Part shown: positions 23,496 to 31,775 of the stretch, one piece after another | How the letters are laid out: each line of letters starts with the position of its first letter | Position numbering within the stretch: position 1 is the stretch's first letter | From: Microcaldota archaeon | GTDB taxonomy: Archaea; Micrarchaeota; Micrarchaeia; Micrarchaeales; Micrarchaeaceae | Reading direction: 5' to 3' | DNA length: 33,040 nt | Assembly (NCBI GenBank): GCA_021800515.1 | Contig: JAJYYU010000005.1 | Coordinates: 1-33,040 of the forward strand | Notes under the pieces: model-generated | Seen by the model: the letters and a program-made list of their open reading frames with translations, nothing else | What the model was told of the DNA's origin: nothing | Databases searched by the model: none | Program-made: the position numbers and the translations under genes

Positions 23496-24257
23496 ATGGC
23501 TAAATTAAAATTGATTTACAGATTACCCCTTATTTTAGGATTTATTGCTATAGTCAGTATACTAATAAATGGGCTTTTCTTCTTTATTTTCATGATTTTG
23601 TCCATGACCTTATTTGTTTTTATCTGGAGGCCATCCTATAAACTTTTTATCTTATCCGCAATTATTGGATCATTGCTTGAAATAATAAATTTAAAAACAG
23701 ACGGGTTTCTTGTCGGTTTATACCGATATAATGTGCATCCTCTTATTTTTGGTGCTATCCCAGTTCAACTAATTATCTGGTGGGCTATTATCGTCTACAT
23801 ATCATATACTACTGTTTCGGCATTTTTTAAAAATAAGATAATAAATTTATTCTTAGTGCCCTTATTAGCAAGTATGTTAGAATTAGTTAATGAGCCTGTT
23901 TCAGCAGATTTGCATATTATTACATGGATAGTAAAAGGCACTGTTATATCTTGGTATGGTATTCCATGGACTGATTTTGTAGGCGTGTATGTCGGCGTAT
24001 TTATAATAATGGCGTTATTTTATTTATTGACTAGAAAAGAAAAAGCCAAGTCTGCAAATAAAATAATGAAAAATTATCCCTTATTATATCTGTCATATAC
24101 TTTTTTTTATTTTATTCTTTTTATAAATTCAAGTATAAAATCGCCTGTAGAATATGGGTTTATTATAATTTTATTAGTTGTTATAGCTTTGTTTTTTGCT
24201 TCTAAATATAGTGATGAAATTAAGCAATTTTTAATATCCTATAAAGAAGATGATTGA
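23496..24257 (+). CDS. CruF/DUF422-like membrane protein (carotenoid hydratase family)
   Basis: 253 aa, about seven TMs. Features shared with the DUF422 family: SLLEIINLKTDGFLVGLYRY followed by HPLIFGAIPVQLIIWWA, LLASMLELVNEPVSAD followed by ITW, and WYGIPWTDFVGVYVG. These correspond to the family's 'E..g...g.fg.Y.Y', 'P.....W', 'lDl..dPva...g.W.W' and 'yyGiP..Nf.GW' blocks, with Glu where Asp is common. Known members hydrate the psi-end of C50 or C40 carotenoids. The adjacent UbiA gene strengthens the idea. No CrtD/CrtI-type gene is in the window. Confidence 0.6.
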   Translation: MAKLKLIYRLPLILGFIAIVSILINGLFFFIFMILSMTLFVFIWRPSYKLFILSAIIGSLLEIINLKTDGFLVGLYRYNVHPLIFGAIPVQLIIWWAIIVYISYTTVSAFFKNKIINLFLVPLLASMLELVNEPVSADLHIITWIVKGTVISWYGIPWTDFVGVYVGVFIIMALFYLLTRKEKAKSANKIMKNYPLLYLSYTFFYFILFINSSIKSPVEYGFIIILLVVIALFFASKYSDEIKQFLISYKEDD

Positions 24258-24282
24258 CAATAAATAAAATGGAGTGAAACTT

Positions 24283-24885
24283 ATGGCTGCAAATAATAAT
24301 GTGAATGCAGTGTTCTATGAAAGCAGGCAGCACTGCTGCAAGAATAATGAGGCTATGGGCGCATATCGTAGTTTTGAAGATAGAATCAACCACGGAAAAA
24401 AAGGGCTGACGTCAGGCAGCGCAATCAAACGCTGGGTCGCTGTGGCTTCTTTTTTGATATTTTTGCTACCGCCCACAGCCGCAGCCAGCGCTGCGCCCTC
24501 TGCTTATGCTATTCTTCCGGCTGCGCAGGCCAATGCCCCTGTTTCTAAGCATCAGCACTACATGAATTCAAACAATGCCCAAAGCCCCCTTCTAAAAGGA
24601 AAGGAATCCTTAAAATCTGGATTTAACCGCGATTTAAAAGCCTTTGTTCGCATCGTCTCTAAAACCGTCTCTGATCCAGACACCCTCAATTGGGGGAGAT
24701 TGAAGGCGATCGAAAAAAAGCTGTCATGCGATGCGAGAAAAATCGATTCTGCATCGCAGTATCCCACATTGCATGCAGTGGAAAAATTGAAAAAATTCAA
24801 AGCGACTAAACATGCCCGAAGCGGTTTTTCAATGCGGAGTTTCATTAGGCGGCCAGATGTGCGTAAGCTTATAGGGGATTTTTGA
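24283..24885 (+). CDS. Ala/Lys-rich orphan protein with one hydrophobic segment
   Basis: 200 aa from ATG 24283, chosen because GGAG at 24271-24274 sits 8 nt before it; GTG 24274 is an in-frame alternative. The N-terminal ~50 residues are polar with two Cys (HCCKNNEAMG), then one hydrophobic stretch (RWVAVASFLIFLLPPTAAAS) with an Ala-rich continuation that looks like a cleavable or stalk region. The rest is Lys/Arg-rich. No family is recognised. Base composition is visibly richer in GC than the genes before it, which suggests a different origin or selection. It converges on the DUF99 gene with a 20-bp gap. Confidence 0.6.
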   Translation: MAANNNVNAVFYESRQHCCKNNEAMGAYRSFEDRINHGKKGLTSGSAIKRWVAVASFLIFLLPPTAAASAAPSAYAILPAAQANAPVSKHQHYMNSNNAQSPLLKGKESLKSGFNRDLKAFVRIVSKTVSDPDTLNWGRLKAIEKKLSCDARKIDSASQYPTLHAVEKLKKFKATKHARSGFSMRSFIRRPDVRKLIGDF

Positions 24886-24905
24886 TTTGCTTTCGGTTTC
24901 CATGC

Positions 24906-25541
24906 CTATATCCTGCCTTTTGACTCCCCTGTCTTGACGCCCCTTGCAATCATATGCGACAGTCTCAGCAGCTCAAAGCACTGCGCTATGCTGCTTCTCA
25001 CATCGCCTATTTCTTTTCTTGTTTGTATATAAAGCCCTTGTTCATGAAATACTTTTCTTGCATTTGCCTTTTCAACCAATAGCCTCTTTTCATCTGCTCC
25101 TCTGTTTCTTTTCCCAGTAGTGCTCTCGCTTCTGTACGCTTCTATCGCGTCTAGCAGCTTCGAAGGCCGCGGTTTATCCCTTGTTATGATTATCACATCA
25201 ACTTTTAGCTTTTTTTCTAAAAGGCCTACATCAACCACGTTCAAACCTGCAAGCGCTATGCCGTTGAGCGCAATGATTTTTATCTGCTCTTTAAATCTTG
25301 ATTTTGAGATCATGCGCAGTATCTCCCTTGTAGCGTTGCTTCCGTCGCATTCAATATAGCATGAGAGCACTCCTTCTATAGCGCCTTTTCTTCCGATTAT
25401 TCCGATTGCGAGAGTATCTGCTCCTGGTTGCTTTCCCCCTCTTTTTCTTGCGATAGGTCCGCTTGTTATTGCGATAATTCTTGCTCCGGGTTTGATTGCT
25501 TTCTGCTGAATATGTATTGTGTCGCTTTTATTTGTTTTCAT
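24906..25541 (-). CDS. DUF99 (UPF0215) family protein
   Basis: 211 aa. Diagnostic block: IIALNGIALAGLNVVDVGLL followed by KVDVIIITRDKPRP, matching the DUF99 'lnGi.fgGfNvvDi..l...tg.PvivV.rk.P' pattern. The N-terminal part (ALGI-like DTLAIGIIGRKGAIEGVLSC) is the first beta strand region of a fold related to endonuclease V/RNase H. No experimentally established role is known to me. It lies downstream of rpo11 in the minus-strand run, with a 223-nt spacer. Composition is more GC-rich than the ribosomal genes. Confidence 0.8.
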   Translation of the reverse strand: MKTNKSDTIHIQQKAIKPGARIIAITSGPIARKRGGKQPGADTLAIGIIGRKGAIEGVLSCYIECDGSNATREILRMISKSRFKEQIKIIALNGIALAGLNVVDVGLLEKKLKVDVIIITRDKPRPSKLLDAIEAYRSESTTGKRNRGADEKRLLVEKANARKVFHEQGLYIQTRKEIGDVRSSIAQCFELLRLSHMIARGVKTGESKGRI

Positions 25542-25676
25542 GATGTGTGCTTTATGAGGATTTTTATTATTGATTTATTTGCTGGCTGCCATGATATAGA
25601 ATATGCCAATTATTTTTCTGCTTTCGCAGAGCAAGCCTCTTTTTGTAGTTTTGCCTGCGTACGACCCATTTCAGTA

Positions 25677-25705
25677 CCTTTTGATGCATCAACAAAGCAT
25701 CAAGG
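25677..25705. other. Hairpin in the rpo11-DUF99 spacer
   Basis: CCTT-TT-GATGC (25677-25687) pairs with GCATC-AAGG (25697-25705): nine pairs with a TT bulge. The 25542-25764 spacer otherwise holds only short basic or broken frames, none convincing. It could terminate the ribosomal operon on the minus strand or be a processing site. Confidence 0.4.
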
Positions 25706-25764
25706 CACTGTCTATTTTTTAGTCCATGCCTGTTCTCTTTTTTGTTGGCGTAAACTCAGTAATA

Positions 25765-26040
25765 TTACTTACTTGCCTTCTCAAGGCTTTCCCTTAAGCT
25801 TTCGAATGATTCCTGAAGCCCCTCAATTGTTTTCTTCAGCACGTCCTCTGCTTTTTTGCTGCCTGTTTTCAAGACGAGCACGGGCTTGCCTATTTCAGGA
25901 TGCTCTTTTGTAACGCCTGCGAACTCTACGTCTTTTGATTCAATTAGAGTGTCAGCGATTAAATCTGCTATTGTTATATCGTTTGTATCAAACTCAACAT
26001 GCAGTTCCTTTGGCTCCTTTTTAAGTATATTGATTTTCAT
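25765..26040 (-). CDS. rpoL: DNA-directed RNA polymerase subunit Rpo11 (RpoL)
   Basis: 91 aa, the normal size. It is the small partner of Rpo3 in the archaeal RNA polymerase assembly platform. The conserved segment LHVEFDTNDITIADLIADTL (first part of 'D.HTl.NLL...L', here degenerate) is followed by VEFAGVTKEHPEIGKPVLVL (typical 'V.fAgY...HPl...p.l.i.T'), then a C-terminal amphipathic helix (GLQESFESLRESLEKASK). It follows S5 by 55 nt on the same strand. Confidence 0.9.
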   Translation of the reverse strand: MKINILKKEPKELHVEFDTNDITIADLIADTLIESKDVEFAGVTKEHPEIGKPVLVLKTGSKKAEDVLKKTIEGLQESFESLRESLEKASK

Positions 26041-26095
26041 TCTATCATCTTTTTATTTTTTGATGAAACTTTTTCCCAAAAAGTTTCTATTGCAC

Positions 26096-26764
26096 TTATG
26101 CCTCTGCTTCTGTGGCTGTGTGGACATGCTCTTCTTTATCGAATGCAGTGATGTTTTTCATTTTGTTTACTGAATCAAGAGCCCTGAATGTTGCAAGTAG
26201 AGTGTTGTATCTTGATCTTGTCCTTCCTCTTGAGAAACTCCATATGTCCTTTAGACCTCCAAGCTCAAGGAATTTTTTAATATGCTTATTTGCGACAATG
26301 CCAAGCCCTTTTGGCGCAGGCTTAAGTATTACTTCAATGCTTCCTGCCTTGCCTTTGGCTGTTACAGGTAGGCTGTGTTTTGTGCCACACAGGCACTGCC
26401 ATGACCCGCAGCCGAATATTATTGGTATCATGTTCTTCTTTGCATTTGTTACTGCAGAATCTATTGCAGCCTTTACTTCAACATTCTTTCCTGCCCCAAC
26501 GCCAAGGTGTCCATTTCCATCTCCGACGATTGCCACTGCCCTAAACTTCTGCTTCCTGTTATTCTTTGTCATCCTCTGGACGCTTGAAATTTCTATTATT
26601 TCGTTTTTTATGCCCGGCATTAGCGCGTCTATGATTTCAAGTTCTTCTATGCGCTTTCCAAGATGGAATATCTGCTCAAGGGACTTTATCTCGCCGCTTT
26701 TGACCGCTTTTCCAAGCTCTGTCTTAGGCTCCCATGAATTTAAATAAAAAGATTCTTCGTCCAA
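26096..26764 (-). CDS. rps5: Ribosomal protein S5 (uS5)
   Basis: 222 aa. The archaeal N-terminal block SWEPKTELGKAVKSGEIKSL is followed by the S5 N-domain (RMTKNNRKQKFRAVAIVGDG, NGHLGVGAGKNVEV) and the C-domain (GSIEVILKPAPKGLGIVANK). The start is TTG at 26764: no other Met or GTG precedes the conserved WEPKT motif, so a rare start codon is needed. It is a small-subunit protein near the decoding centre. It begins 15 nt after L18. Confidence 0.96.
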   Translation of the reverse strand: MDEESFYLNSWEPKTELGKAVKSGEIKSLEQIFHLGKRIEELEIIDALMPGIKNEIIEISSVQRMTKNNRKQKFRAVAIVGDGNGHLGVGAGKNVEVKAAIDSAVTNAKKNMIPIIFGCGSWQCLCGTKHSLPVTAKGKAGSIEVILKPAPKGLGIVANKHIKKFLELGGLKDIWSFSRGRTRSRYNTLLATFRALDSVNKMKNITAFDKEEHVHTATEAEA

Positions 26765-26779
26765 TTAACCACTTACCAT

Positions 26780-27346
26780 TTAATCATTTAATTTTTTCTT
26801 TACCTGTTCAAATACCTTGTCAAGCTGCTTGACATCAATCTTCTTTGATAAATATGATGAGAAATGCACATTGAACTTATCCTTGTCCTCTCCGAACATT
26901 TTTTCAGCATACTTTGCTATTGCGCTTCCATTGATTCTGTCATTGTCGACATTTATTGTACCTCTTATCTTAAGGCCTCCGTCAATTGCACCACGTGCCG
27001 CTGCGAAGACGACCGAATTCTTTGTTGGCCTATATAAACCTATATCAAGTATTATGTCCTGCCCGGCAATGCTTCCTGCTTTTGCCTTAGCCTGTTTTGC
27101 GATATACATTCCTGTAAGATATGCTGTTGGAGCATTGGCTTTTGGATTCCATCCGATTTCTGACAGTTTTGTTGAGTCCACACCAACCACTATCTTGTCT
27201 GCGGTTTTTGAGTATTCTACTATCTGCATTATTATGCCTGTGTTACTTTTTCTGACGACAAGCCTTGGCAGACCAGATTTCAGAAGCTTTACGCGCTTCC
27301 TATAATTCGTTACTCCTTGTCTCCTCCTTTTTTTAATGTCTATCAT
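26780..27346 (-). CDS. rpl18: Ribosomal protein L18 (uL18)
   Basis: 188 aa, archaeal-type. N-terminus RRRQGVTNYRKRVKLLKSGL, then RLVVRKSNTGIIMQIVEYS, AYLTGMYIAKQAKAK and FAAARGAIDGGLKIRG, the expected uL18 order. It binds 5S rRNA. It lies between L19e (27-nt gap) and S5 in the standard archaeal order. Confidence 0.96.
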   Translation of the reverse strand: MIDIKKRRRQGVTNYRKRVKLLKSGLPRLVVRKSNTGIIMQIVEYSKTADKIVVGVDSTKLSEIGWNPKANAPTAYLTGMYIAKQAKAKAGSIAGQDIILDIGLYRPTKNSVVFAAARGAIDGGLKIRGTINVDNDRINGSAIAKYAEKMFGEDKDKFNVHFSSYLSKKIDVKQLDKVFEQVKKKLND

Positions 27347-27373
27347 AAAATCTTTCTTTGCAAAATATACTGT

Positions 27374-27862
27374 TTATCTCTTTTTTGTATCTATATGCTT
27401 CATCTCGTTGAACTTCTCTTCGCTGATCGGCACGCCCTTGCTTTTTATGTGATTTAGCAGCGATGTCTTTGTTTGGAAAACATTTCCTTTTACGAGCCTG
27501 TTAAATGCTTTGAACATATTGTTGTCTATAATACTACTCTGCTTCAGTTCATGCAGTATCAGCCTCTGGCCGCGGATTCTTTTCTTGTAGTCTACAAACC
27601 CTCTAGCCTTCTTAGTCCCTTTCTTCTTTCCAGGCCCTCTTGATCTTCCTTCTTGCCTTTTCTTTTTTAGAACCTTTGAATGGAAGCTGATATTGTGCAG
27701 ATCCTTCTTGATTATTATATTGCCGTCCTTTATCAACTTCTTGACATCATCGCGTGTAAGTGCATTGTTTATGCTTTCCATCGAGGTAGGCTTCAATACT
27801 ATCTTGTTCAGTCCTTTGTTTGATACCTGTGCTGCAATCCTCCTTACAAGTTTATTTGACAT
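27374..27862 (-). CDS. rpl19e: Ribosomal protein L19e (eL19)
   Basis: 162 aa. Starts MSNKLVRRIAAQVSNKGLNK, followed by the SRGPGKKKGTKKARGFVDYK basic motif that is diagnostic of eL19. It has a helical C-terminus. Large-subunit protein. It starts 5 nt after L32e. Confidence 0.96.
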   Translation of the reverse strand: MSNKLVRRIAAQVSNKGLNKIVLKPTSMESINNALTRDDVKKLIKDGNIIIKKDLHNISFHSKVLKKKRQEGRSRGPGKKKGTKKARGFVDYKKRIRGQRLILHELKQSSIIDNNMFKAFNRLVKGNVFQTKTSLLNHIKSKGVPISEEKFNEMKHIDTKKR

Positions 27863-27867
27863 TTATT

Positions 27868-28332
27868 TCACTTCTCTTTTTTTGCCTTAATGTTGTTTTG
27901 GCTTACGCCTGCATTGGCGCCACCTGCAAATTTGTTGATGACACCTTGATTAAGTCCTTTGTTTGCTATTTTTACACTGCTTTTGTTTGCAAGTTCTATC
28001 ATTTCTTGCCTCTTTTTTGTGCCTATGCTGTGGTTTATTATTAATAGGAATTTCTTTTTATCCTCGTCAGTTTTTATCTCACTGATCCTTTGCCTGAGTT
28101 CCTGCATGCTGTTTACAAGCAATGGCTTCCTTCCATCTGATCTGAGCCCCTTTACTTCTTTCTTGTTTCCATAACCTATTGTAGGTTCTGCCCCCATGAA
28201 GTTTTTCTTTACTCTCTTTTTATTGTCTATTCCTCTCTGTTTCCTCCATCTCGGCTTTACTCCCTTCCTTTTCTTCGAGCCATAATTAGGCACATTGAAT
28301 GTTGGGTGGTCTCTTTTTTTGATTTCTGCCAT
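27868..28332 (-). CDS. rpl32e: Ribosomal protein L32e (eL32)
   Basis: 154 aa. Diagnostic basic block HPTFNVPNYGSKKRKGVKPR, then WRKQRGIDNKKRVK and PTIGYGNKKEVKGL. The C-terminal tail KFAGGANAGVSQNNIKAKKEK extends past the core. It lies 89 nt after L6 with AT-rich DNA between; L19e follows with almost no gap. Confidence 0.95.
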   Translation of the reverse strand: MAEIKKRDHPTFNVPNYGSKKRKGVKPRWRKQRGIDNKKRVKKNFMGAEPTIGYGNKKEVKGLRSDGRKPLLVNSMQELRQRISEIKTDEDKKKFLLIINHSIGTKKRQEMIELANKSSVKIANKGLNQGVINKFAGGANAGVSQNNIKAKKEK

Positions 28333-28421
28333 GCTGATCAGTTAAATAAATGTTTATTTATTATTTCTATTATTTTATTAAAATTGATTTCTTAATTTTA
28401 TTTATTATTTGATTTTATTTA

Positions 28422-28952
28422 TTATGCTTCTTCCATGGAATAATACACGCCGTCCTGGAAGACTCTACTGTCCTTATGCCTTATCTTGCATATCTTCCTT
28501 ATATTAGCAGCAGTTTGAGTGACATCATCTTTGCTTGTTCCATATATCTTTATTTTTTGCCCGTTTATTTCAACCTTTGTATTGTTGATTATCTTTGTGG
28601 CTCTTTTTGCTCTTTCGCCTATCATATTTTTTATATAAAACATTCCATTTGCAGTTTCTATTGTTATCGGAAAGTGCGCAAATACAATCTGCATATTTAT
28701 CTCGAAGTATTTGTTGACTCCTTCCATATCATTGGACAGCTCACCGGCCATGGTCTGCTCTATCTTCCTTGCCTTTTTCTCCATTTTTTTGATGTCTTTC
28801 TTTGAATCTATAATGAATTTGCCATTATCTATTTTGACATCTATTAAAGTGTCATTGAATTTTCTGGTGTTGGTGCCGAGCTTTCCAGTAATCTTTATCT
28901 CATTGCCTGATAACTCTGCCTTTGCACTTTGATTAATTTCCAATGAAATCAT
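28422..28952 (-). CDS. rpl6: Ribosomal protein L6 (uL6)
   Basis: 176 aa, as in other archaea. Two tandem L6 beta-sheet domains: the first with SGNEIKITGKLGTNTRKFND, the second ending in VEINGQKIKIYGTSKDDVTQ and TAANIRKICKIRHKDSRVFQ. DGVYYS near the end is the usual archaeal finish. Located after S8 with a 76-nt AT-rich gap. Confidence 0.95.
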   Translation of the reverse strand: MISLEINQSAKAELSGNEIKITGKLGTNTRKFNDTLIDVKIDNGKFIIDSKKDIKKMEKKARKIEQTMAGELSNDMEGVNKYFEINMQIVFAHFPITIETANGMFYIKNMIGERAKRATKIINNTKVEINGQKIKIYGTSKDDVTQTAANIRKICKIRHKDSRVFQDGVYYSMEEA

Positions 28953-29028
28953 AGATATCCTTTGTTTAAATTTTCAATTTATTATATTTAATTTTTATCT
29001 GCATCTGGTATTTAGCGCAATTAAATTG

Positions 29029-29412
29029 CTAATAAACATATAATATCAGCCTTCCGCCTATATTATTTTCTTTTGCTTCCTTATTTGTAAGCAGGCCCTT
29101 TGGCGTTGACACTACCAGCATTCCAAAATCCTTGCTTGGTATATACCTTGCTTCATATTTTTGGAAATTGTCCTTTGATATAGCATACCTTGGCTTTATA
29201 ACTCCTATTGCGTTTATTTTGTTCGCAAGTTGTATTTTTAGATATTTTGCAGGCCCTTCTTGGAACTCTTCAAAGTCCTTTATATACTCATTTTTTTTCA
29301 TAATCTCTAGAATGGCCTTTGTAAGTTTTGTTGAGTACACAATGCACTCCCGTCTGCCTATTCTTTCATTTGTCTTTATCTTATTTATTGAGTCTGCTAA
29401 TCTGTCTACCAT
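29029..29412 (-). CDS. rps8: Ribosomal protein S8 (uS8)
   Basis: 127 aa; archaeal members are about 130. DRLADSINKIKTNERIGRRE at the N-terminus, then YSTKLTKAILEIMKKNEYIK, GVIKPRYAISKDNFQKYEAR and the C-terminal GMLVVSTPKGLLTNKEAKEN-NIGGRLILYVY. A core 16S rRNA binder. It begins 6 nt after the S14 stop. Confidence 0.96.
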   Translation of the reverse strand: MVDRLADSINKIKTNERIGRRECIVYSTKLTKAILEIMKKNEYIKDFEEFQEGPAKYLKIQLANKINAIGVIKPRYAISKDNFQKYEARYIPSKDFGMLVVSTPKGLLTNKEAKENNIGGRLILYVY

Positions 29413-29418
29413 AAATAT

Positions 29419-29577
29419 TCAACCATATTTATTAAAGCCTATTTTTTCAGCTGTCTCTCTGAAACATCTTCTGCATATGTAGAGGCGGTGGGATCTTATA
29501 ACTCCTCTGCTTGTACCGCATATCCTGCATTTCCTTAATCCTTTTCCCTTGAATTTCAAGTCGTTGTTTGCATTCAT
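29419..29577 (-). CDS. rps14: Ribosomal protein S14 (uS14), zinc-binding short form
   Basis: 52 aa. Starts MNANNDLKFKGKGLRKCRIC and has C17, C20, C35 and C38 (CRIC ... CRRC), the four zinc ligands of the C+ archaeal form. GVIRSHRLYICRRCFRE is the usual core and ETAEKIGFNKYG ends it. It sits between L5 (2 nt between L5 stop and S14 start) and S8, as in other archaeal operons. Confidence 0.97.
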   Translation of the reverse strand: MNANNDLKFKGKGLRKCRICGTSRGVIRSHRLYICRRCFRETAEKIGFNKYG

Positions 29578-29579
29578 GC

Positions 29580-30122
29580 TCATTCAGCCGTTTTAACATT
29601 AAATTCTTTTTTCAGGTAATTTTCTATTTCCTCCTTTGATATTATTCCATGCCCTTTTGATATCTTATTGTTTTTTATTTTCCTTATTTTAACTCTTTGC
29701 CCCTTTCTTTTAAATGCAATGTTCACATGCATCCCCATCATTCCTATCTTCGGGTTGTATTTTACGTTCGGAATGTCTATATATTCCTTTATTCCAAAGC
29801 TCATGCTGTTCGGCGTGATGCTTGCAGGATTTATTGTATAGTTAACTGATTCAAAAAGCCTTTTTAGCAACAGTGGCGCCTCTTTTTTCCTTACTGTCAC
29901 AAATGCGCCTATTTTTTGCCCTTTTGATATCTTAAAAGACGGGTTCCTTGTCTTTGAAAGGCTGTCTGTTGGTTTCTTGCCTGTAATTATCTCGAGCAGA
30001 CTTTTTGCATTTGCCTGGGCGTCTTCGCTATTCCCTGTGCCTATATTAATTATGACTTTGTCAATCATAATCTCCTGCATTGGGTTTTTTTGATTTTGGT
30101 CTGAAACACTGTTCTTTTGCAT
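29580..30122 (-). CDS. rpl5: Ribosomal protein L5 (uL5)
   Basis: 180 aa. After a Gln/Asn-rich extension (QKNSVSDQNQKN) comes the core: IDKVIINIGTGNSEDAQANA, LLEIITGKKPTDSLSKTRNP, RLFESVNYTINPASITPN and SFGIKEYIDIPNVKYNP. It binds 5S rRNA and contacts the P-site tRNA. It follows S4e with a 9-nt gap. Confidence 0.96.
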   Translation of the reverse strand: MQKNSVSDQNQKNPMQEIMIDKVIINIGTGNSEDAQANAKSLLEIITGKKPTDSLSKTRNPSFKISKGQKIGAFVTVRKKEAPLLLKRLFESVNYTINPASITPNSMSFGIKEYIDIPNVKYNPKIGMMGMHVNIAFKRKGQRVKIRKIKNNKISKGHGIISKEEIENYLKKEFNVKTAE

Positions 30123-30131
30123 AAAAATCCT

Positions 30132-30812
30132 CTACTCTATGACTATAATATTTTTTAATGATGTTTCAAATATTCCGTTGTTATCTTTTATTATTACCTG
30201 CTTTTTATCCTGCAATTCCTTAATGTTGTCTATTTCACCTGTGCTTCCTACATGGACGCCATTCATGACAAAGCATTTTGCGCCTTTTTTCAGAGGGAGC
30301 AGCTTATTTATCTTCTTATTGCTATCAATAACAACAGAGTCATTTACTTTTATCTCTTTTGTTCCTTTTATGTTTGTTCCGTCGTGAAGGCTTATCATAA
30401 GTGTATCATTCTTTACTTTGTATTTTCTTATTACTTTGCATATCCTTGATGCTGCTGCATTTTTTTCTATTTCAGTGAATGCGAAATGCGCTTTCTTGTC
30501 TATGGAGATTCTGTAATTTTTTCCAAGTTTGTCAATGCTTACAATATCGTTCAGTCCTACTGGAAACTTAAAATCCAGTACTTGCCTATTATTTACTTTT
30601 ACAAGCCCTTGTTTTATTATTTTTATTGCTTCCGATCTGTTTGTGCCAAGGCCTAACTTTTCTCTTATAAATAATAAAAGCGGGATATCACTTTTCTTGT
30701 CAAATCGCCCTGCTTTTGCTTTTGTGGTGTACTTATCATGCTTCTTTGATATTGCATAGTAATTTGAGGAATGTAATGATTTTAAATGTCTTTTGTTTCC
30801 TTTTCTTGCCAT
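30132..30812 (-). CDS. rps4e: Ribosomal protein S4e (eS4)
   Basis: 226 aa from ATG 30812 (MARKGNKRHLKSLHSSNYYA), chosen because S4e normally begins 'MA..gpkkHLKrl'; an in-frame codon three residues upstream is unlikely. An S4-like RNA-binding region lies at ~50-100 (LLLFIREKLGLGTNRSEAIK, IIKQGLVKVNNRQVLDFKFP), followed by the central and KOW-like C-terminal domains (GTNIKGTKEIKVNDSVVI). Confidence 0.94.
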   Translation of the reverse strand: MARKGNKRHLKSLHSSNYYAISKKHDKYTTKAKAGRFDKKSDIPLLLFIREKLGLGTNRSEAIKIIKQGLVKVNNRQVLDFKFPVGLNDIVSIDKLGKNYRISIDKKAHFAFTEIEKNAAASRICKVIRKYKVKNDTLMISLHDGTNIKGTKEIKVNDSVVIDSNKKINKLLPLKKGAKCFVMNGVHVGSTGEIDNIKELQDKKQVIIKDNNGIFETSLKNIIVIE

Positions 30813-30898
30813 AAAAACCATCTGTTAAATATTATTGTTGAATTATATTTGATATTTATTTTATTTTTATTAAATTTATTGGTTATCCTTATTGCCTA

Positions 30899-31366
30899 TT
30901 ATTCTTTTGCAGTTTTTGTACTTTCCGATGCAGGCTCTATTGCCACTGCACCTGCGGCGGATTTTGCATCATTTGATTTTTTTGTTTCTGCTTCTAGCAC
31001 TGTTTTGCTTACATTCAGTTTTGCAACTCTAAATTTATCTCCAAGATTCAAATCTGTTATATATACATTGCTTATATTTATAGGGATGTTGCTTTCTTTT
31101 CCCTTTGCATTTTTTCTTGTCGCAGAGTCAATGAATACTTTAACTTTTTTCAGGTCTACCTTAACTACTTTTCCTGTAACTCCTTTTTTAACTCCTTTAA
31201 TTATCTTTACAGTATCTCCTTTTGAAATCTGCACTGTTCTTTTTTTGATTTTCAGTTTTTCTCTTAGTTGTTTGTCAACATGCGCGTGCACAAAGTGCTG
31301 CCTTTCATGAAGAGGTGCTGTAAACCTGAATTTTCTCTGTTTTCTCGGTTTGCTTGACTGTATCAT
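30899..31366 (-). CDS. rpl24: Ribosomal protein L24 (uL24) with C-terminal extension
   Basis: 155 aa. Core: SSKPRKQRKFRFTAPLHERQ, HVDKQLREKLKIKKRTVQIS, then the KOW motif KGDTVKIIKGVKKGVTGKVV. The last ~30 residues are an Ala/Ser/Lys tail (AKSAAGAVAIEPASESTKTA) beyond the usual end, so the protein is longer than the ~120-130 aa norm. The start overlaps the L14 stop region (TAATG). Confidence 0.95.
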   Translation of the reverse strand: MIQSSKPRKQRKFRFTAPLHERQHFVHAHVDKQLREKLKIKKRTVQISKGDTVKIIKGVKKGVTGKVVKVDLKKVKVFIDSATRKNAKGKESNIPINISNVYITDLNLGDKFRVAKLNVSKTVLEAETKKSNDAKSAAGAVAIEPASESTKTAKE

Positions 31367-31773
31367 TATATCACTCTTGATGCCAGGCCTGCCAGCTTTA
31401 TATTTCTTTCGACGACTTCTCTTGCCATCGCGCCTTTTACTTCTGTCCCTATTGGGAGGTCAGTATCTGAAATAAGTATTGCTGCGTTATCCTCAAATTT
31501 CACTCTTTTTCCATTTGCCCTTCTTATGGGCTGTTTTTGTCTGATTATAATTGCCCTAACTATTTTTTTTACGTTTTTCTGATCCCCTGTTTTTACACTT
31601 GCCATTATTATGTTTCCTATGCCAGCAGTGACAAGCTTCCCTCTTTTTCCTGATTTTCCTATTCTTCCTATCATCATTAGGGTCTTTGCACCGCTGTTGT
31701 CTGCGCATGTCAGCACAGAGCCTATTGTGACAGCTTTTGAAATGTGTGTTGATAATCCCTTCATTGAGAGCAC
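31366..31773 (-). CDS. rpl14: Ribosomal protein L14 (uL14)
   Basis: 135 aa from GTG 31773; ATG 31764 (MKGLSTHISKAVTIGSVL) is the likelier start, giving 132 aa. Core: CADNSGAKTLMMIGRIG, then IMASVKTGDQKNVKKIVRAI, IIRQKQPIRRANGKRVKFED and NAAILISDTDLPIGTEVKGA. It lies between S17 and L24 with almost no spacing. Confidence 0.96.
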   Translation of the reverse strand: MLSMKGLSTHISKAVTIGSVLTCADNSGAKTLMMIGRIGKSGKRGKLVTAGIGNIIMASVKTGDQKNVKKIVRAIIIRQKQPIRRANGKRVKFEDNAAILISDTDLPIGTEVKGAMAREVVERNIKLAGLASRVI

Positions 31774-31775
31774 CT

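Noticed and set aside
25670-25712. Box C/D guide RNA suggested by repeated TTGATGC and a CTGA
   Set aside because: Box spacing and box C sequence do not fit; the hairpin explains the repeats.
25542-25764. A small gene between rpo11 and DUF99 (for example a 40-codon basic frame starting MHQKVLKW)
   Set aside because: Composition looks random-basic, no RBS, and the hairpin interrupts it.
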